Origin: Taklimakanibacter sp050246735
GTDB taxonomy: Bacteria > Pseudomonadota > Alphaproteobacteria > Rhizobiales > Aestuariivirgaceae
Length of the DNA: 64,000 bases
Assembly (NCBI GenBank): GCA_050246735.1
Contig: JBFWVM010000004.1
Span: forward strand, 248,001 to 312,000
Direction of reading: 5' to 3'
The notes under the pieces were generated by a model. That model was not told the DNA's origin, did not search any database, and worked only from the letters and a program-made list of their open reading frames with translations. This document shows positions 24,791 to 33,724 of the stretch, in pieces (the first letter of the stretch is position 1; each line of letters starts with the position of its first letter). The translations under genes were made by a program, and so were the position numbers.

Positions 24791-24841
24791 GCAACCATGG
24801 GCTGGCTACAGTTCGAGCGCTCCGCGCAAGCCCATGGTTGC
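24791..24841. promoter_or_regulatory. 13-bp perfect inverted repeat between dapA and slt
   Basis: Two perfect 13-base arms (GCAACCATGGGCT at 24791-24803 and its complement at 24829-24841) flank 25 bases in the divergent region between dapA and the lytic transglycosylase gene. It could fold as a leader hairpin in the dapA transcript or bind a dimeric regulator. No T tract follows, so it is not an ordinary terminator. Confidence 0.45.
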
Positions 24842-24968
24842 GCGAAACATTAGACGCTCGCCTTGAGACCGGCAAGCAGAGTAAAAGGGCCGATCGGCCG
24901 GCCACAGGACGGTCGCATTTGGTTCCTAGGGGTTGAGGCCGACAGGGCTACTGGCAGGGATATAGTTG

Positions 24969-27068
24969 ATGATTCGGGGATTTTCGGCGGGGTTGCTTCT
25001 TGGTGCGTTGGTCGGATCGACGGCGCTCACCGTGACCTTGCCCCTGAGCCAGCCGGTGCTGGCGGCGCCGAAAGTGAGCCGCAGCGCGGTCGCGGCCGCC
25101 GATGCCGCCTTCAAAGGGAACTATGCCGACGCCGGCGCCCTCGCAGAGCGTTCGGGCGATCCCGCAGCGATGAAGCTGGTCGAGCTCATCTATCTGCGTC
25201 ACCATTGGAAGGATGCCGGCTATCGGCGGATCATGGCGTTCCTCGACGCCGCGCCGAAATGGCCGCTCTCGGAGACACTGCTGAAGCGTGCCGAGCAAAG
25301 CCTCTATACGGAGCGGGCGTCGCCTGAGGTCGTCCTGGCGCATTTCGACAAGCGCAAGCCCTTGACTATGGAAGGCACTCTTGCCCTGGCGCGCGCCCAG
25401 CTCGCCGGCGGCAATGCCGACGCTGCCCGCCGCTCGGTCAGGCGCGTCTGGCTCAACGAGACGCTCGATCCGGCGATGGAGCGCCAGATCGACAATGAGT
25501 TCGGATCGCTGATCACGAGCGACGACCGCAAGGCCCGCATGTGGCGCCTGGTCTACAAGCAGGAAACCAATGCCGCGATCCGGATGTCGAAATCGCTGCC
25601 GAGCGAGTATCAGTCGGCGGCCAAAGTCGCCCAGGCCCTGATCAGGGGCGTGGGCGGCGCCGAGAAGCAGTACCGGTCGCTTTCCGGCGCGATGAAGAAA
25701 CAGCTCGCCATCCGCTATGCCCTGGCCCGCTACTACCGCAAGACCGACAAGCCGACGAAAGCCGCACAGATCCTGATCGACATACCGGCCGATCATGCGG
25801 CCATCGGCGACGGCGAGGCCTGGTGGGTCGAGCGCCGCCTCGTCGCGCGCATGCTGCTCGACCCGCGCAAGCCCGGCGCCGCGAAGACGGCCTATCAGCT
25901 CGCCCGCGCGCATGGCTTCTCGGACGGCGAATTCCTCGTCGAAGGCGAATTCCTCGCCGGCTGGGTGGCATTGCGCTTCCTCAAGGACGAGAAAACCGCT
26001 CTCAAGCATTTCAGCAGGCTGCAGGCAGGTGCCGTCACGCGCACCGACGGCGCCCGTGCGGCCTACTGGATCGGCCGCTCCTATGCGGCGCTCGGCGACA
26101 AGGCCAACGCCAAGGCGGCTTATCGCGATGCCGCCCAGGTGCCGACGGTCTTCTACGGTCAGCTCGCCCGGGAAGAGCTGGGCCTGGCGGGGCAGCCCAT
26201 CTCCATCACCGGCGGAAAGCCCTCGGCGGCGGCACAAGCGCGTGTCGACGACGACGAGGTCATGCGGGCCTTCCAGATGGTGGCCGAGACCGACCGCAGC
26301 CGCGAACTCAACATGTTCCTGTGGGCGCTGTCGCGCCGCTTCAAGACGAGCGACGAGATGAGCGCCGTCGCCCGCAACCTGTCGGCGGCGGGCGGTCCCG
26401 CAACGGCGGTGAGGTTTGCCAAGCTCGCCGGACAGCGGGGCCTCGATATCGACTACTGGGGCTATCCGATCAAGGCGCTGCCCGACTGGCGGCAGATCGG
26501 CCCGCCGGTCGAGCGCGCCCTCGTCTATGGCCTGTCGCGCCAGGAAAGCGAATTCGACCCCAAGGCCGGCAGCCGCGTCGGCGCGCAGGGCCTCATGCAG
26601 CTGATGCCGGGGACCGCCAAGATGGTGGCCAAGCAATTCGGCCTGCCCTATGTCAGGGCGAAGCTGACCAGCGATCCGGCCTACAATGTGAAGCTGGGCG
26701 CGGCGCATCTCGGCGATCTCATCGACGAGTTCGGCGGTTCCTATATCCTTACCCTCGCCGCATACAATGCCGGTCCGCGACGCTCGCGCGAATGGGTCGA
26801 GGCCCATGGCGATCCGCGCTCCGGCCATGTCGATCCGATCGACTGGGTCGAGATGATCCCCTTCACCGAGACGCGCAACTATGTGCAGAAGGTGATGCAG
26901 AACCTGCACGTCTATCGCTCGCGCATGGCGCCAAAGACCATGCATGCGATGACGGCCGACCTGCGACGCGGATCGCCGGGAGCGATTGCGCTCGCCAATT
27001 CGACCGAGCCCGGCTCGGGCGATTGCTCAGGCTCCAACATCGTCGAACTGATCACCGGCTGCGACTGA
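24969..27068 (+). CDS. Soluble-type lytic murein transglycosylase (Slt70 family)
   Basis: This 699-residue exported enzyme cuts peptidoglycan glycan strands and leaves 1,6-anhydro ends. A signal peptide (residues 1-33, ending VLAAP) leads to a long superhelical alpha region with TPR-like repeats (about 40-500) and a C-terminal SLT domain. The catalytic glutamate is Glu526 in GLSRQESEFDP, followed by GAQGLMQLMPGTA and LAAYNAGPRRSREW. ATG at 24969 is preferred over TTG at 24966. The TTG-free dapA side is divergent; the next gene starts 3 bases after the stop. Confidence 0.95.
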   Translation: MIRGFSAGLLLGALVGSTALTVTLPLSQPVLAAPKVSRSAVAAADAAFKGNYADAGALAERSGDPAAMKLVELIYLRHHWKDAGYRRIMAFLDAAPKWPLSETLLKRAEQSLYTERASPEVVLAHFDKRKPLTMEGTLALARAQLAGGNADAARRSVRRVWLNETLDPAMERQIDNEFGSLITSDDRKARMWRLVYKQETNAAIRMSKSLPSEYQSAAKVAQALIRGVGGAEKQYRSLSGAMKKQLAIRYALARYYRKTDKPTKAAQILIDIPADHAAIGDGEAWWVERRLVARMLLDPRKPGAAKTAYQLARAHGFSDGEFLVEGEFLAGWVALRFLKDEKTALKHFSRLQAGAVTRTDGARAAYWIGRSYAALGDKANAKAAYRDAAQVPTVFYGQLAREELGLAGQPISITGGKPSAAAQARVDDDEVMRAFQMVAETDRSRELNMFLWALSRRFKTSDEMSAVARNLSAAGGPATAVRFAKLAGQRGLDIDYWGYPIKALPDWRQIGPPVERALVYGLSRQESEFDPKAGSRVGAQGLMQLMPGTAKMVAKQFGLPYVRAKLTSDPAYNVKLGAAHLGDLIDEFGGSYILTLAAYNAGPRRSREWVEAHGDPRSGHVDPIDWVEMIPFTETRNYVQKVMQNLHVYRSRMAPKTMHAMTADLRRGSPGAIALANSTEPGSGDCSGSNIVELITGCD

Positions 27069-27071
27069 GGC

Positions 27072-27938
27072 ATGGGAGCGTCGGTCTCCCATCGCGACGT
27101 CCATTTCACCTCCTCGGACGGCCTGGCGCTCTATGGACGCGATTATCCAGCGAGCGGCGACGGCACGCCTGTCCTCTGTCTCGCCGGCCTCACGCGCTCC
27201 TCACGGGATTTCGAGCCGCTGGCGCAATGGCTGGGCGGCAGACGCCGTATCGTCACCCTGGATTACCGCGGACGCGGACGATCCGCTCATGCGGACGATC
27301 CATCGACCTATCGCCCCGACATCGAGCTTGCCGATGCGTTGCGGCTTCTCGACCGGCTCGGCATCGAGCGCGTCAATGTCATCGGAACCTCGCGGGGCGG
27401 CATCATTGCGATGATCATGGCTGCGCAATATCCGCAGCGGCTGAAGGGCGTCCTGTTGAACGACGTCGGTCCGGTCATCGAAAGAGCTTCCCTCCTGCGC
27501 ATCCGCAGCTATCTCGGCAAGGCGGCGGCATACGAAACCTGGGATGATGCCGTCATCGCGCTGAGAGACCGCAATCCCGGTTTTGAAAAACTCAGCGACG
27601 CTGAATGGCTGAGCTTCGCCCGTCGCACCTTCATCGAGAAGGACGGCCGGATCTCGCACGACTATGACCTTCGTCTGGCCCGGACGTTCCCGACGGACGA
27701 AGAGATCGCAAAGGCGGACTCCCCGGACCTGTGGCCGCTTTTCGATGCCTTGCGCGCCTTCCCGGCGACGGTGCTCAGGGCGGAGAATTCCGACCTGCTG
27801 AGCGCCGGGACCGTCGCCCGGATGAAGAAGCGCCATCCGCGCCTGGCCGCCCGGACGATCAGGGATCGCGGGCATGTTCCGTTCCTCGACGAGCCGGCTG
27901 CCCGATCGGCGATCACGGCCTGGCTGGACATCGTCTAG
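27072..27938 (+). CDS. Alpha/beta hydrolase
   Basis: This 288-residue protein has the alpha/beta hydrolase fold. LAGLTRSSRDFEPLAQWL forms the oxyanion region near residue 38, the nucleophile is Ser107 in VIGTSRGGII, and the likely catalytic histidine is in RDRGHVPFLDEP near the end. Similar proteins hydrolyse esters or act in ring-cleavage pathways; the substrate cannot be told. It follows slt by 3 bases and overlaps the end of the next, convergent gene by 4 bases. Confidence 0.9.
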   Translation: MGASVSHRDVHFTSSDGLALYGRDYPASGDGTPVLCLAGLTRSSRDFEPLAQWLGGRRRIVTLDYRGRGRSAHADDPSTYRPDIELADALRLLDRLGIERVNVIGTSRGGIIAMIMAAQYPQRLKGVLLNDVGPVIERASLLRIRSYLGKAAAYETWDDAVIALRDRNPGFEKLSDAEWLSFARRTFIEKDGRISHDYDLRLARTFPTDEEIAKADSPDLWPLFDALRAFPATVLRAENSDLLSAGTVARMKKRHPRLAARTIRDRGHVPFLDEPAARSAITAWLDIV

Positions 27939-28498
27939 TTCTTGCGCGTCCGCGCGCCCGCATCGGACTCACCCTTCCTGTTCCGCGAGCCGCCGGTGCC
28001 GTAGAGCTCATGGAACTCCTCCTCCTTGCCTTCGGCCAGAAGCTTTGCCTGTCTCGTCCATTCCTCGCGGTGGATGCGACCATTGAACCTCAGATGATCG
28101 TCGACCCAGGCGATCTCCTCCTCGGTCCAGGCGGCGATCTGGTCGAAATGGAAGAAGCCGAGCCCGTGCAAGGTCTTCTCGTTCTTGGGTCCGATGCCAC
28201 TGATGCGCTGAAGATTGTCGGGCCGGCCCTCCCTTGCCGCGGGAATGCCTTGCGGGCGGGCCGGCATGGCCGCAGCAGGAGCAGCATCCTCCTGTGTCGC
28301 GAGAGCGAGGCCCGCGGCCTCGACGGTTTCCGCCCCCGGGCTTCGCGGAGGTTCATCCAGCCCGGGTGACGGCGAAGCGCGCGTGGCCGCTGCGGTTCGC
28401 TCGCCGCCGAACAGCCGGTGCAGGAGGCAGCCGGTGATGCAGCCGACAAAGAAGGCCAGGAGCGCCCACAAGGCGAGTTCGAGAACGAGATGTGACAT
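27935..28498 (-). CDS. Membrane-anchored helix-hairpin-helix protein
   Basis: This 187-residue protein has one N-terminal membrane helix (LVLELALWALLAFFVGCI), an Ala/Pro-rich linker, and a C-terminal domain from about residue 92: DNLQRISGIGPKNEKTLHGLGFFHFDQIA, a helix-hairpin-helix like those fused to some NuoE and ribosomal L21 relatives in alphaproteobacteria. Function unknown. It is the last gene of a minus-strand group with a 42-residue peptide and an OmpA-like protein, which suggests an envelope role. Confidence 0.8.
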   Translation of the reverse strand: MSHLVLELALWALLAFFVGCITGCLLHRLFGGERTAAATRASPSPGLDEPPRSPGAETVEAAGLALATQEDAAPAAAMPARPQGIPAAREGRPDNLQRISGIGPKNEKTLHGLGFFHFDQIAAWTEEEIAWVDDHLRFNGRIHREEWTRQAKLLAEGKEEEFHELYGTGGSRNRKGESDAGARTRKN

Positions 28499-28536
28499 GG
28501 TTTTCCCTTTCCGCCGCTAAATCGTGATCGCTCAGA

Positions 28537-28665
28537 TCAGCGCCGCATGTCTCGCGAGCAGGTCGTCCAGCCGGCGATGATGCCAAGGCCCAGCGCCACC
28601 AGGAGCCAGAGCCAGTTCTCCTTCGCCAGAAACAACGTGTCGTGAAAATTCCAGAAATCGACCAT
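28537..28665 (-). CDS. 42-residue single-span membrane peptide
   Basis: A short frame encodes 42 residues: MVDFWNFHDTLFLAKENW, a membrane helix (LWLLVALGLGIIAGW), and a tail TTCSRDMRR. It starts 13 bases after the OmpA-like gene stop with a GAAGGGA ribosome site and ends 39 bases before the helix-hairpin-helix gene. I recall similar small proteins next to OmpA-like genes in other alphaproteobacteria, which supports it as real; role unknown. Confidence 0.65.
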   Translation of the reverse strand: MVDFWNFHDTLFLAKENWLWLLVALGLGIIAGWTTCSRDMRR

Positions 28666-28677
28666 GGCCGGTCCCTT

Positions 28678-31278
28678 CTATCTTACGATCTTGATCTCGA
28701 TGCGCCGGTTGAGCATGCGTCCTGCGTCCGTTCCATTGTCGCCGATGGGAACGGTCTCGCCATAGCCGACCGCGGAGAGGCGGCTCGAGGCGACTCCCGC
28801 CGCGGCGAGCGCATGCGCGACGGCGACGGCCCGCCGCTCGCTCAGCGCCTGATTGTAGGCCTCCGATCCGATATTGTCCGTATGGCCGCCGACTTCGAGC
28901 TTTTCCGCCGGACAGTTCGCCGCTATCGCCGCCAGATCCTCGATGATGGCGGCGGCGGCCGGCGTCACCGCCGACTTGTCGCGGTCGAAATGAAGCGGGC
29001 GATCCCGCAAGGTTTGCCCGAGGCCGGTCGCGCAATCACCGGGAGGCGTCGGCGGCGGTTCTGTTGGTGGGGGCGGTTCCGGAGGCGGCGTCGTGACCGG
29101 CGGCTCCGTCGGCGGTGGCTCCGTTGTCGGCGGCTCCGTTGTCGGCGGCTCCGTAGGCGGTGGTGTCGTGACCGGCGGCTCGGGCGGTGGTGGTGTCGTT
29201 GTCGGCGGTTCCGTTGTCGGCGGCTCCGTCGGCGGCGGCTCGGTCGGCGGCGTTTCCGTCGCCGCTTCCTTCACGAGGATTTCAAACCGCGTTTGATCGG
29301 CAGCGGAGCGGCCCCTTTTGTCGGTGGCGACAGCACCCACATCGTAGCTTCCGGGCTGCAGCCTGTCGGCGACATCCAGGGACCAGTTGCCTTGGCCGTC
29401 GGACTTGAGACCGGCATCCTGCCCGAGTGTCGCCGTGCCGTTGTTGAACGTGACGGCCAGGCTCGTGGCATCGCCCTCGGGCCAGGTGCCGGAGACCGCG
29501 GAGGGACTCTCCACTCCCGCATAGAGCTTGACGGTCGGGGCCGCCGGCCCCGCTGCGTCGACGACGAGTTCGTCCCTGGTCGTGTCGGTGACGAGCTTGC
29601 CGGCGGCATCGACGGTCTCGACGGCGACGTCGTATGTGCCGTCCTTCAATGGCGCGGAGAGCTTCAAGGCCCATTTGCCGGCGGACGAGGTCAGCTCCGC
29701 ATCGGCGCCGAGACTGTAGCTCGTTCCTGCAAGCGTCACCTTGAGCGACCTGTCCGCGGCTTCAGACCAGGTACCGGTGACGGTCGGACGAGCAACCGTC
29801 GCCTCCTGCACCGTCACGGTCGGCGCCGCCATGTCGCCGGCCGGCGGCGCCGGCGGCGGTTCGTCCGCGGCGATGACAAGCTCATCCTTGCTCGCATCGG
29901 CGGACAGATTGCCGAATGCGTCGACCGCTTCGACGATCACGTCGTAGGTTCCGGCCGGAAGCTTGGCGGGCGGCGTCAGAGACCACGCCCCGCCTTGGGC
30001 GGTGAGGGCTCGATCCTGGCCCAGCGTGTAGCTGTGGCCGGCGAGCGTTGCGCGGAGGACCTTGGTGTCGCTCGGCGAGAAGGTGCCGGTGACCGGCAGG
30101 GCGGTTCCCTTGTCGACGACGGGCACCGCCGGCGGCGTGGCGTCGATCTCGATCTCGCCCACGGTCGCATCCCTGGCGATGCCGCCTTGCGCATCGGTCA
30201 CCGTCGCCACCGCATCATAGATGCCGTCCTTGAGCGGTGCCGTGATGTCGAGACGCCAGTTGCCGAGGCCGTCGGAGGTCAGATCGGCGTCGCGGCCGAG
30301 CTCGTAGGTCCTGCCGCCGATGGCGACGGCAAGCCTGCTGCCCGGGACTTCGCCCCAGGTTCCCGAGATCAGCGGCGTCGGGTCGTTGCCGGAGTATTTG
30401 GCGACGCTCGGGGCGGGCGGCCTGGACGAGATCGTGACGGCCTGAGGCATGTCGAGCCTGGCGACGTTGCCGGCAGGATCGATCGCCTCGACCGTCAGAT
30501 CGTAGACGCCTTCGGCCAGTGGTTCGGGCAGGGCGAGCGTCCAGGTGCCGGCCTGCGACGTCAGGGATGGGTCCTGGCCCAGCACATGTGTCTTGCCGGC
30601 AAGTCCGACCTTGAGCGCCGAGGCATCGCCTTCCGCCCAGGCGCCGGACAGGTTCTGCGGCGAGACCCCGCCGGTGACCGGCGAGAAGACCGGCAAAGGC
30701 GGCGCCACCGTGTCGATGGTGAGCGTGCCCGGTGCTGCTGTCTTCGATGTGGCGCCGGCACCATCATCCACCTCGACGGCGATTTCATAGGCCCCATCCT
30801 TGAACGGCTCGCCCGGCATGAAGGTCCAGTTTCCGGCGCCGTCAGACTCGACTTCCGGATCCTTGCCCAACGCATAGACGTGGTCGGGCAGGATGACGGA
30901 CAGCGTCTTGGCATAGCGTTCGGGCCAGGTGCCCTTGACCTCCGGACGGTTGTTGTTGGTCAAAAGCGTTTCGATTGTAGGCGCGGCCAGTACGACCTTG
31001 GCTTGTGCAGCGTCCACCCGCCGCACGCCTGGCGTTCCCTCGACGGCCTTGACCGCCTCGTCCATGGCGATACGGCCCGGCGCTGCGCCGGCCAGGACCG
31101 CGTCACGACCATTGAAAGCCACCTTGGCCCAATCGGCCTTGACCGCGCTCAGGCTGGCGCCGGCAGCCTCGGTCAGCTTTGCTTCGATGGCCCTGCTGTT
31201 GAGCCAGAGGGCCACGAGAAAGGGCAAGCCCGCCATGGGTATTGCCCAAAGAAGCCATCTACGCGGATTGCATCTCAT
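28678..31278 (-). CDS. Large OmpA-family protein with six Ig-like repeats
   Basis: This 866-residue envelope protein has an N-terminal membrane helix (WLLWAIPMAGLPFLVALWL), a BON-like region (about 45-100), and six tandem Ig-like repeats of about 85-100 residues (about 110-665). Each repeat has GTWxE, then xYxLGxDxxLxS, then LxxGxYDVxVExxDxxG. A Pro/Thr/Glu-rich linker (about 668-743) leads to an OmpA peptidoglycan-binding domain with LHFDRDKSAVTPAA, VGGHTDNIGSEAYNQALSERRA and LNRRIEIKIVR. It probably spans the periplasm and tethers to peptidoglycan. It heads a three-gene envelope group. Repeat copies and linker length may vary between strains. Confidence 0.88.
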   Translation of the reverse strand: MRCNPRRWLLWAIPMAGLPFLVALWLNSRAIEAKLTEAAGASLSAVKADWAKVAFNGRDAVLAGAAPGRIAMDEAVKAVEGTPGVRRVDAAQAKVVLAAPTIETLLTNNNRPEVKGTWPERYAKTLSVILPDHVYALGKDPEVESDGAGNWTFMPGEPFKDGAYEIAVEVDDGAGATSKTAAPGTLTIDTVAPPLPVFSPVTGGVSPQNLSGAWAEGDASALKVGLAGKTHVLGQDPSLTSQAGTWTLALPEPLAEGVYDLTVEAIDPAGNVARLDMPQAVTISSRPPAPSVAKYSGNDPTPLISGTWGEVPGSRLAVAIGGRTYELGRDADLTSDGLGNWRLDITAPLKDGIYDAVATVTDAQGGIARDATVGEIEIDATPPAVPVVDKGTALPVTGTFSPSDTKVLRATLAGHSYTLGQDRALTAQGGAWSLTPPAKLPAGTYDVIVEAVDAFGNLSADASKDELVIAADEPPPAPPAGDMAAPTVTVQEATVARPTVTGTWSEAADRSLKVTLAGTSYSLGADAELTSSAGKWALKLSAPLKDGTYDVAVETVDAAGKLVTDTTRDELVVDAAGPAAPTVKLYAGVESPSAVSGTWPEGDATSLAVTFNNGTATLGQDAGLKSDGQGNWSLDVADRLQPGSYDVGAVATDKRGRSAADQTRFEILVKEAATETPPTEPPPTEPPTTEPPTTTPPPPEPPVTTPPPTEPPTTEPPTTEPPPTEPPVTTPPPEPPPPTEPPPTPPGDCATGLGQTLRDRPLHFDRDKSAVTPAAAAIIEDLAAIAANCPAEKLEVGGHTDNIGSEAYNQALSERRAVAVAHALAAAGVASSRLSAVGYGETVPIGDNGTDAGRMLNRRIEIKIVR
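29048..29274 (-). repeat. Low-complexity Pro/Thr/Glu linker repeat in the OmpA-like gene
   Basis: Short units of the type GGCTCCGTCGGCGG are repeated in tandem and encode PPTEPP and PPTTEPP motifs between the last Ig-like repeat and the OmpA domain. Such repeats are prone to slippage, but units are mostly in multiples of three, so length change would keep the frame. Confidence 0.8.
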
Positions 31279-31560
31279 ATCCCCTACCCCACCCTTGCCG
31301 GCACTTCCTCACGCCGGCCGTCCGGCCATTCTTTGCCCCTGAAATCACAGGGCTTTCCTGCTTGTTCCACCGTAGCCTGTCAGGAATTTATGGCACCTGG
31401 AGATGGCCAAAACAACGGATTTCCAAACCTTGCGTCCGTAGCGGCACCTGTTGCAAGTTTGCCGCAGTTTCGGCTTCTTCGGACAGCTGCCTTGTTCCCG
31501 ACGCAAGGCGCTGATAGATGGCTGGAAAAGGCTGGAATTTCCGTCGAGGCGAGACTCCTG

Positions 31561-32397
31561 TTGTCTACCCCCAAGCACAAATCGATTGTGGCGCTGCCCC
31601 TCCTTGTCCTTCTTGCGGCCTGCAGCGGCAACCAGAATGCTCTGGAGGACCGGGTCATCAATGTCGAATCGGGCGCCATTCCGACCGCCGCGGCGCCGTC
31701 GCCGGACATGTCGAACCTTCTCCGGCGGACGAGCCCCAGCTACGTTACGATCACCATAGCCGAAGCCCGCCGCACGGGACGGCCCGGCGACGGCGATGCC
31801 GGCCAGGCCGTGACGTCCGGCAGCGGCTTCATCGTGGACGATTCCGGCCATGTCCTCACCGCCGGGCATGTCGCCGTCAAACAGGGCTACAGCGTCACCG
31901 CGCGCGCCGCCGATGGACGCCTTTATGCCGGCAAAGTCATCGCCATACGGCCCACCAACGATATGGCGCTGATCTCGGTGCGAGGTCTCAGCGGCAAGCC
32001 GGTCGAGCCGGCCGCCACGCCCTGCATGCCGCGCGGAGCCCAGGTCTTCTCGCTTGGCAAGCCGCATGCCCAGGGCGATACCGCGCGGCTCGGCCAGGTG
32101 GAATCGATGAGCTTCGGCCGCGCCGTCCGCTACAACGGCTTCGGCTACCCCGATGCCATGGTGCTCAGGATGAACACCAAGAAAGGCGAATCCGGCGGTC
32201 CCGTCTTCAACAGCGAAGGCGAGCTCACGGGCATGGTGGTCAGCACCTTGTCGGACGGCAACGGCCGGCCGCTCAACCTGGCTCATGCGGTGCCGAGCTC
32301 GAATCTTGCCGATTTCCTCTGCTCGCAGATCCAGTGCTCGGCACGCTGGCAGGCGCTTGCCGGACAGTCGACGCAAAGCTGCCGCTCATCGAGCTGA
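31561..32397 (+). CDS. Lipoprotein trypsin-like serine protease
   Basis: This ~278-residue protein has a lipoprotein signal with lipobox LLAAC (Cys21) and an S1C/trypsin-like protease domain. The triad is His103 in LTAGHVAVKQ, Asp134 in PTNDMALI and Ser211 in KKGESGGPVF. There is no PDZ domain, unlike DegP. The start is inferred as TTG at 31561 with GAGGCGAG upstream; no ATG fits the signal peptide, and the very long open frame upstream is an antisense artefact of the OmpA-like gene. A role in envelope quality control is possible but not shown. Confidence 0.82.
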   Translation: MSTPKHKSIVALPLLVLLAACSGNQNALEDRVINVESGAIPTAAAPSPDMSNLLRRTSPSYVTITIAEARRTGRPGDGDAGQAVTSGSGFIVDDSGHVLTAGHVAVKQGYSVTARAADGRLYAGKVIAIRPTNDMALISVRGLSGKPVEPAATPCMPRGAQVFSLGKPHAQGDTARLGQVESMSFGRAVRYNGFGYPDAMVLRMNTKKGESGGPVFNSEGELTGMVVSTLSDGNGRPLNLAHAVPSSNLADFLCSQIQCSARWQALAGQSTQSCRSSS

Positions 32398-32407
32398 CGG
32401 CAAATTC

Positions 32408-32435
32408 AAAAAGATAGCCTCTCCTCCTGAGGAGA
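32408..32435 (-). terminator. Intrinsic terminator after the quinone oxidoreductase gene
   Basis: On the minus strand a 6-bp stem (TCTCCT with AGGAGA, loop of 4) is followed within 7 bases by a run of five T. It lies just past the stop of the quinone oxidoreductase gene, between two convergent genes. Confidence 0.65.
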
Positions 32436-32439
32436 CGGC

Positions 32440-33417
32440 TCAGGGAATCAGGATCGTGGTGCCGGTGGTGGCGCGACTCTCGAGATCACGATGCGCCTTT
32501 CCGGCATCGGCCAGCGCATAGCGCTGGTTGATCGGTATCCTGATCTTGCCGCTCTTGACAATCTCGACCACGTCCTTCGCCGCCTCCGCCAGCTCCCGAT
32601 CGTCGACCGAATAGCCCATGATCGTCGGCCGGGTCACATAGAGACAGCCTTTCGATGCCAGGAGCCCCAGGTCCAGGGCATTCACGGGTCCCGAAGCGCT
32701 GCCGAAGACGACAAGCAACCCGCGTGGCTTAAGACAGTCGAGGGACGACATGTAGGTCGCCTGTCCGACGCCGTCATAGGCGACGGGCACGCCGGCGCCG
32801 CCGGTGATCTCTCTCACCCGCTCCGCCACATTCTCGCGGCGATAGTTGATGACATGCGCGCAGCCATGCGCCTTGGCGACCGCGATCTTCTCCTCGGAGC
32901 CCACGGTGCCGATCACCTTGACGCCGAGCGCTCTGGCCCATTGCGTGAAGATCACACCGACTCCGCCGGCGGCCGCATGGAAAAGGACGGTCTGGCCGCG
33001 CTTGACCTTATAGACGGCGCGCAGCAGCATGCGGACCGTGAGGCCCTTCAGCATCATGCCCGCAGCAGTCTCATCGCTGATGGCCCTGGGCAGCTTGACG
33101 GCCCGGCCGGCCGGGATGTTGCGGCGCTCGGCATAGGCGCCGCGCGGGCCCACCCCATAAGCGGCATGATCGCCGGGCTTGAAGCCTTTGACACCGGCGC
33201 CCACCGCTTCGACCACGCCGGCGCCCTCCATGCCGATGCCGGCCGGCAAGGGCAAGGGATAGAGCCCGGAGCGATGATAGGTATCGATGTAGTTGAGGCC
33301 GACCGCGGTCTGGCGCAGCTGGATCTCGCCGGGACCCGGATCCGGAACATCGATATCGACCAGACGCAGGGCCTCGGGCCCGCCCGTTTCCGTAATCTGT
33401 ATGGCTTTCGTCATCAC
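32440..33417 (-). CDS. Quinone oxidoreductase, zinc-independent MDR family
   Basis: This 325-residue NADPH:quinone reductase-like enzyme matches the QOR group: IQITETGGPEALRLVD at the start, VGLNYIDTYHRSGLYP near 40, the nucleotide-binding HAAAGGVGVIFTQWARALG near 150, and FGSASGPVN near 244. It lacks the zinc-binding cysteines of alcohol dehydrogenases. It stands alone and ends in a terminator. Start could be 33417 or 33414 (two Met in a row). Confidence 0.93.
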   Translation of the reverse strand: MMTKAIQITETGGPEALRLVDIDVPDPGPGEIQLRQTAVGLNYIDTYHRSGLYPLPLPAGIGMEGAGVVEAVGAGVKGFKPGDHAAYGVGPRGAYAERRNIPAGRAVKLPRAISDETAAGMMLKGLTVRMLLRAVYKVKRGQTVLFHAAAGGVGVIFTQWARALGVKVIGTVGSEEKIAVAKAHGCAHVINYRRENVAERVREITGGAGVPVAYDGVGQATYMSSLDCLKPRGLLVVFGSASGPVNALDLGLLASKGCLYVTRPTIMGYSVDDRELAEAAKDVVEIVKSGKIRIPINQRYALADAGKAHRDLESRATTGTTILIP

Positions 33418-33502
33418 CTTCTCACCTTCTCCAAAACCAGCACGGCAGCCTGAAAAATTCCAGTTCGACTTTTTCGCATGCTGCTGCCCTTAGCGCGCAT
33501 CC

Positions 33503-33605
33503 CGGCGAAGCGGAATCGCTTCGCCGAAAAGGATTCGCGCCAAATCAATATCTTGGAGCAAGTCCTGATCGCCAAAGTCTTCAACTTTGGCGGGATTTGC
33601 TCTAA
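33503..33605. repeat. Palindromic intergenic repeat element
   Basis: Two inverted repeats lie in the 307-base gap between the quinone oxidoreductase and aminotransferase genes. The first has perfect 10-bp arms (33503-33512 and 33517-33526, loop GAAT). The second has a perfect 8-bp inner stem (CGCCAAAG at 33570-33577, CTTTGGCG at 33585-33592) flanked by imperfect outer arms (GAGCAAGTCC and GGGATTTGCTC). The pattern resembles mobile palindromic elements common in rhizobial genomes. The rest of the gap holds nothing I can identify beyond a likely promoter. Confidence 0.6.
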
Positions 33606-33724
33606 AGGCAATCCGGACATCGCCGGTGCACCTTCGCCATTCCAACCAAGCAGCAAGAAATGTCAAATCCTTCGAGCGCCGATCGCGCTTTCACCAAGAA
33701 AATACCTTCGCGGTCTTGAGCTCA

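Noticed and set aside
28642..31560. Long plus-strand extension upstream of the lipoprotein protease
   Set aside because: Antisense to the OmpA-like gene, with Arg-rich runs; the real gene starts just before the lipobox signal.
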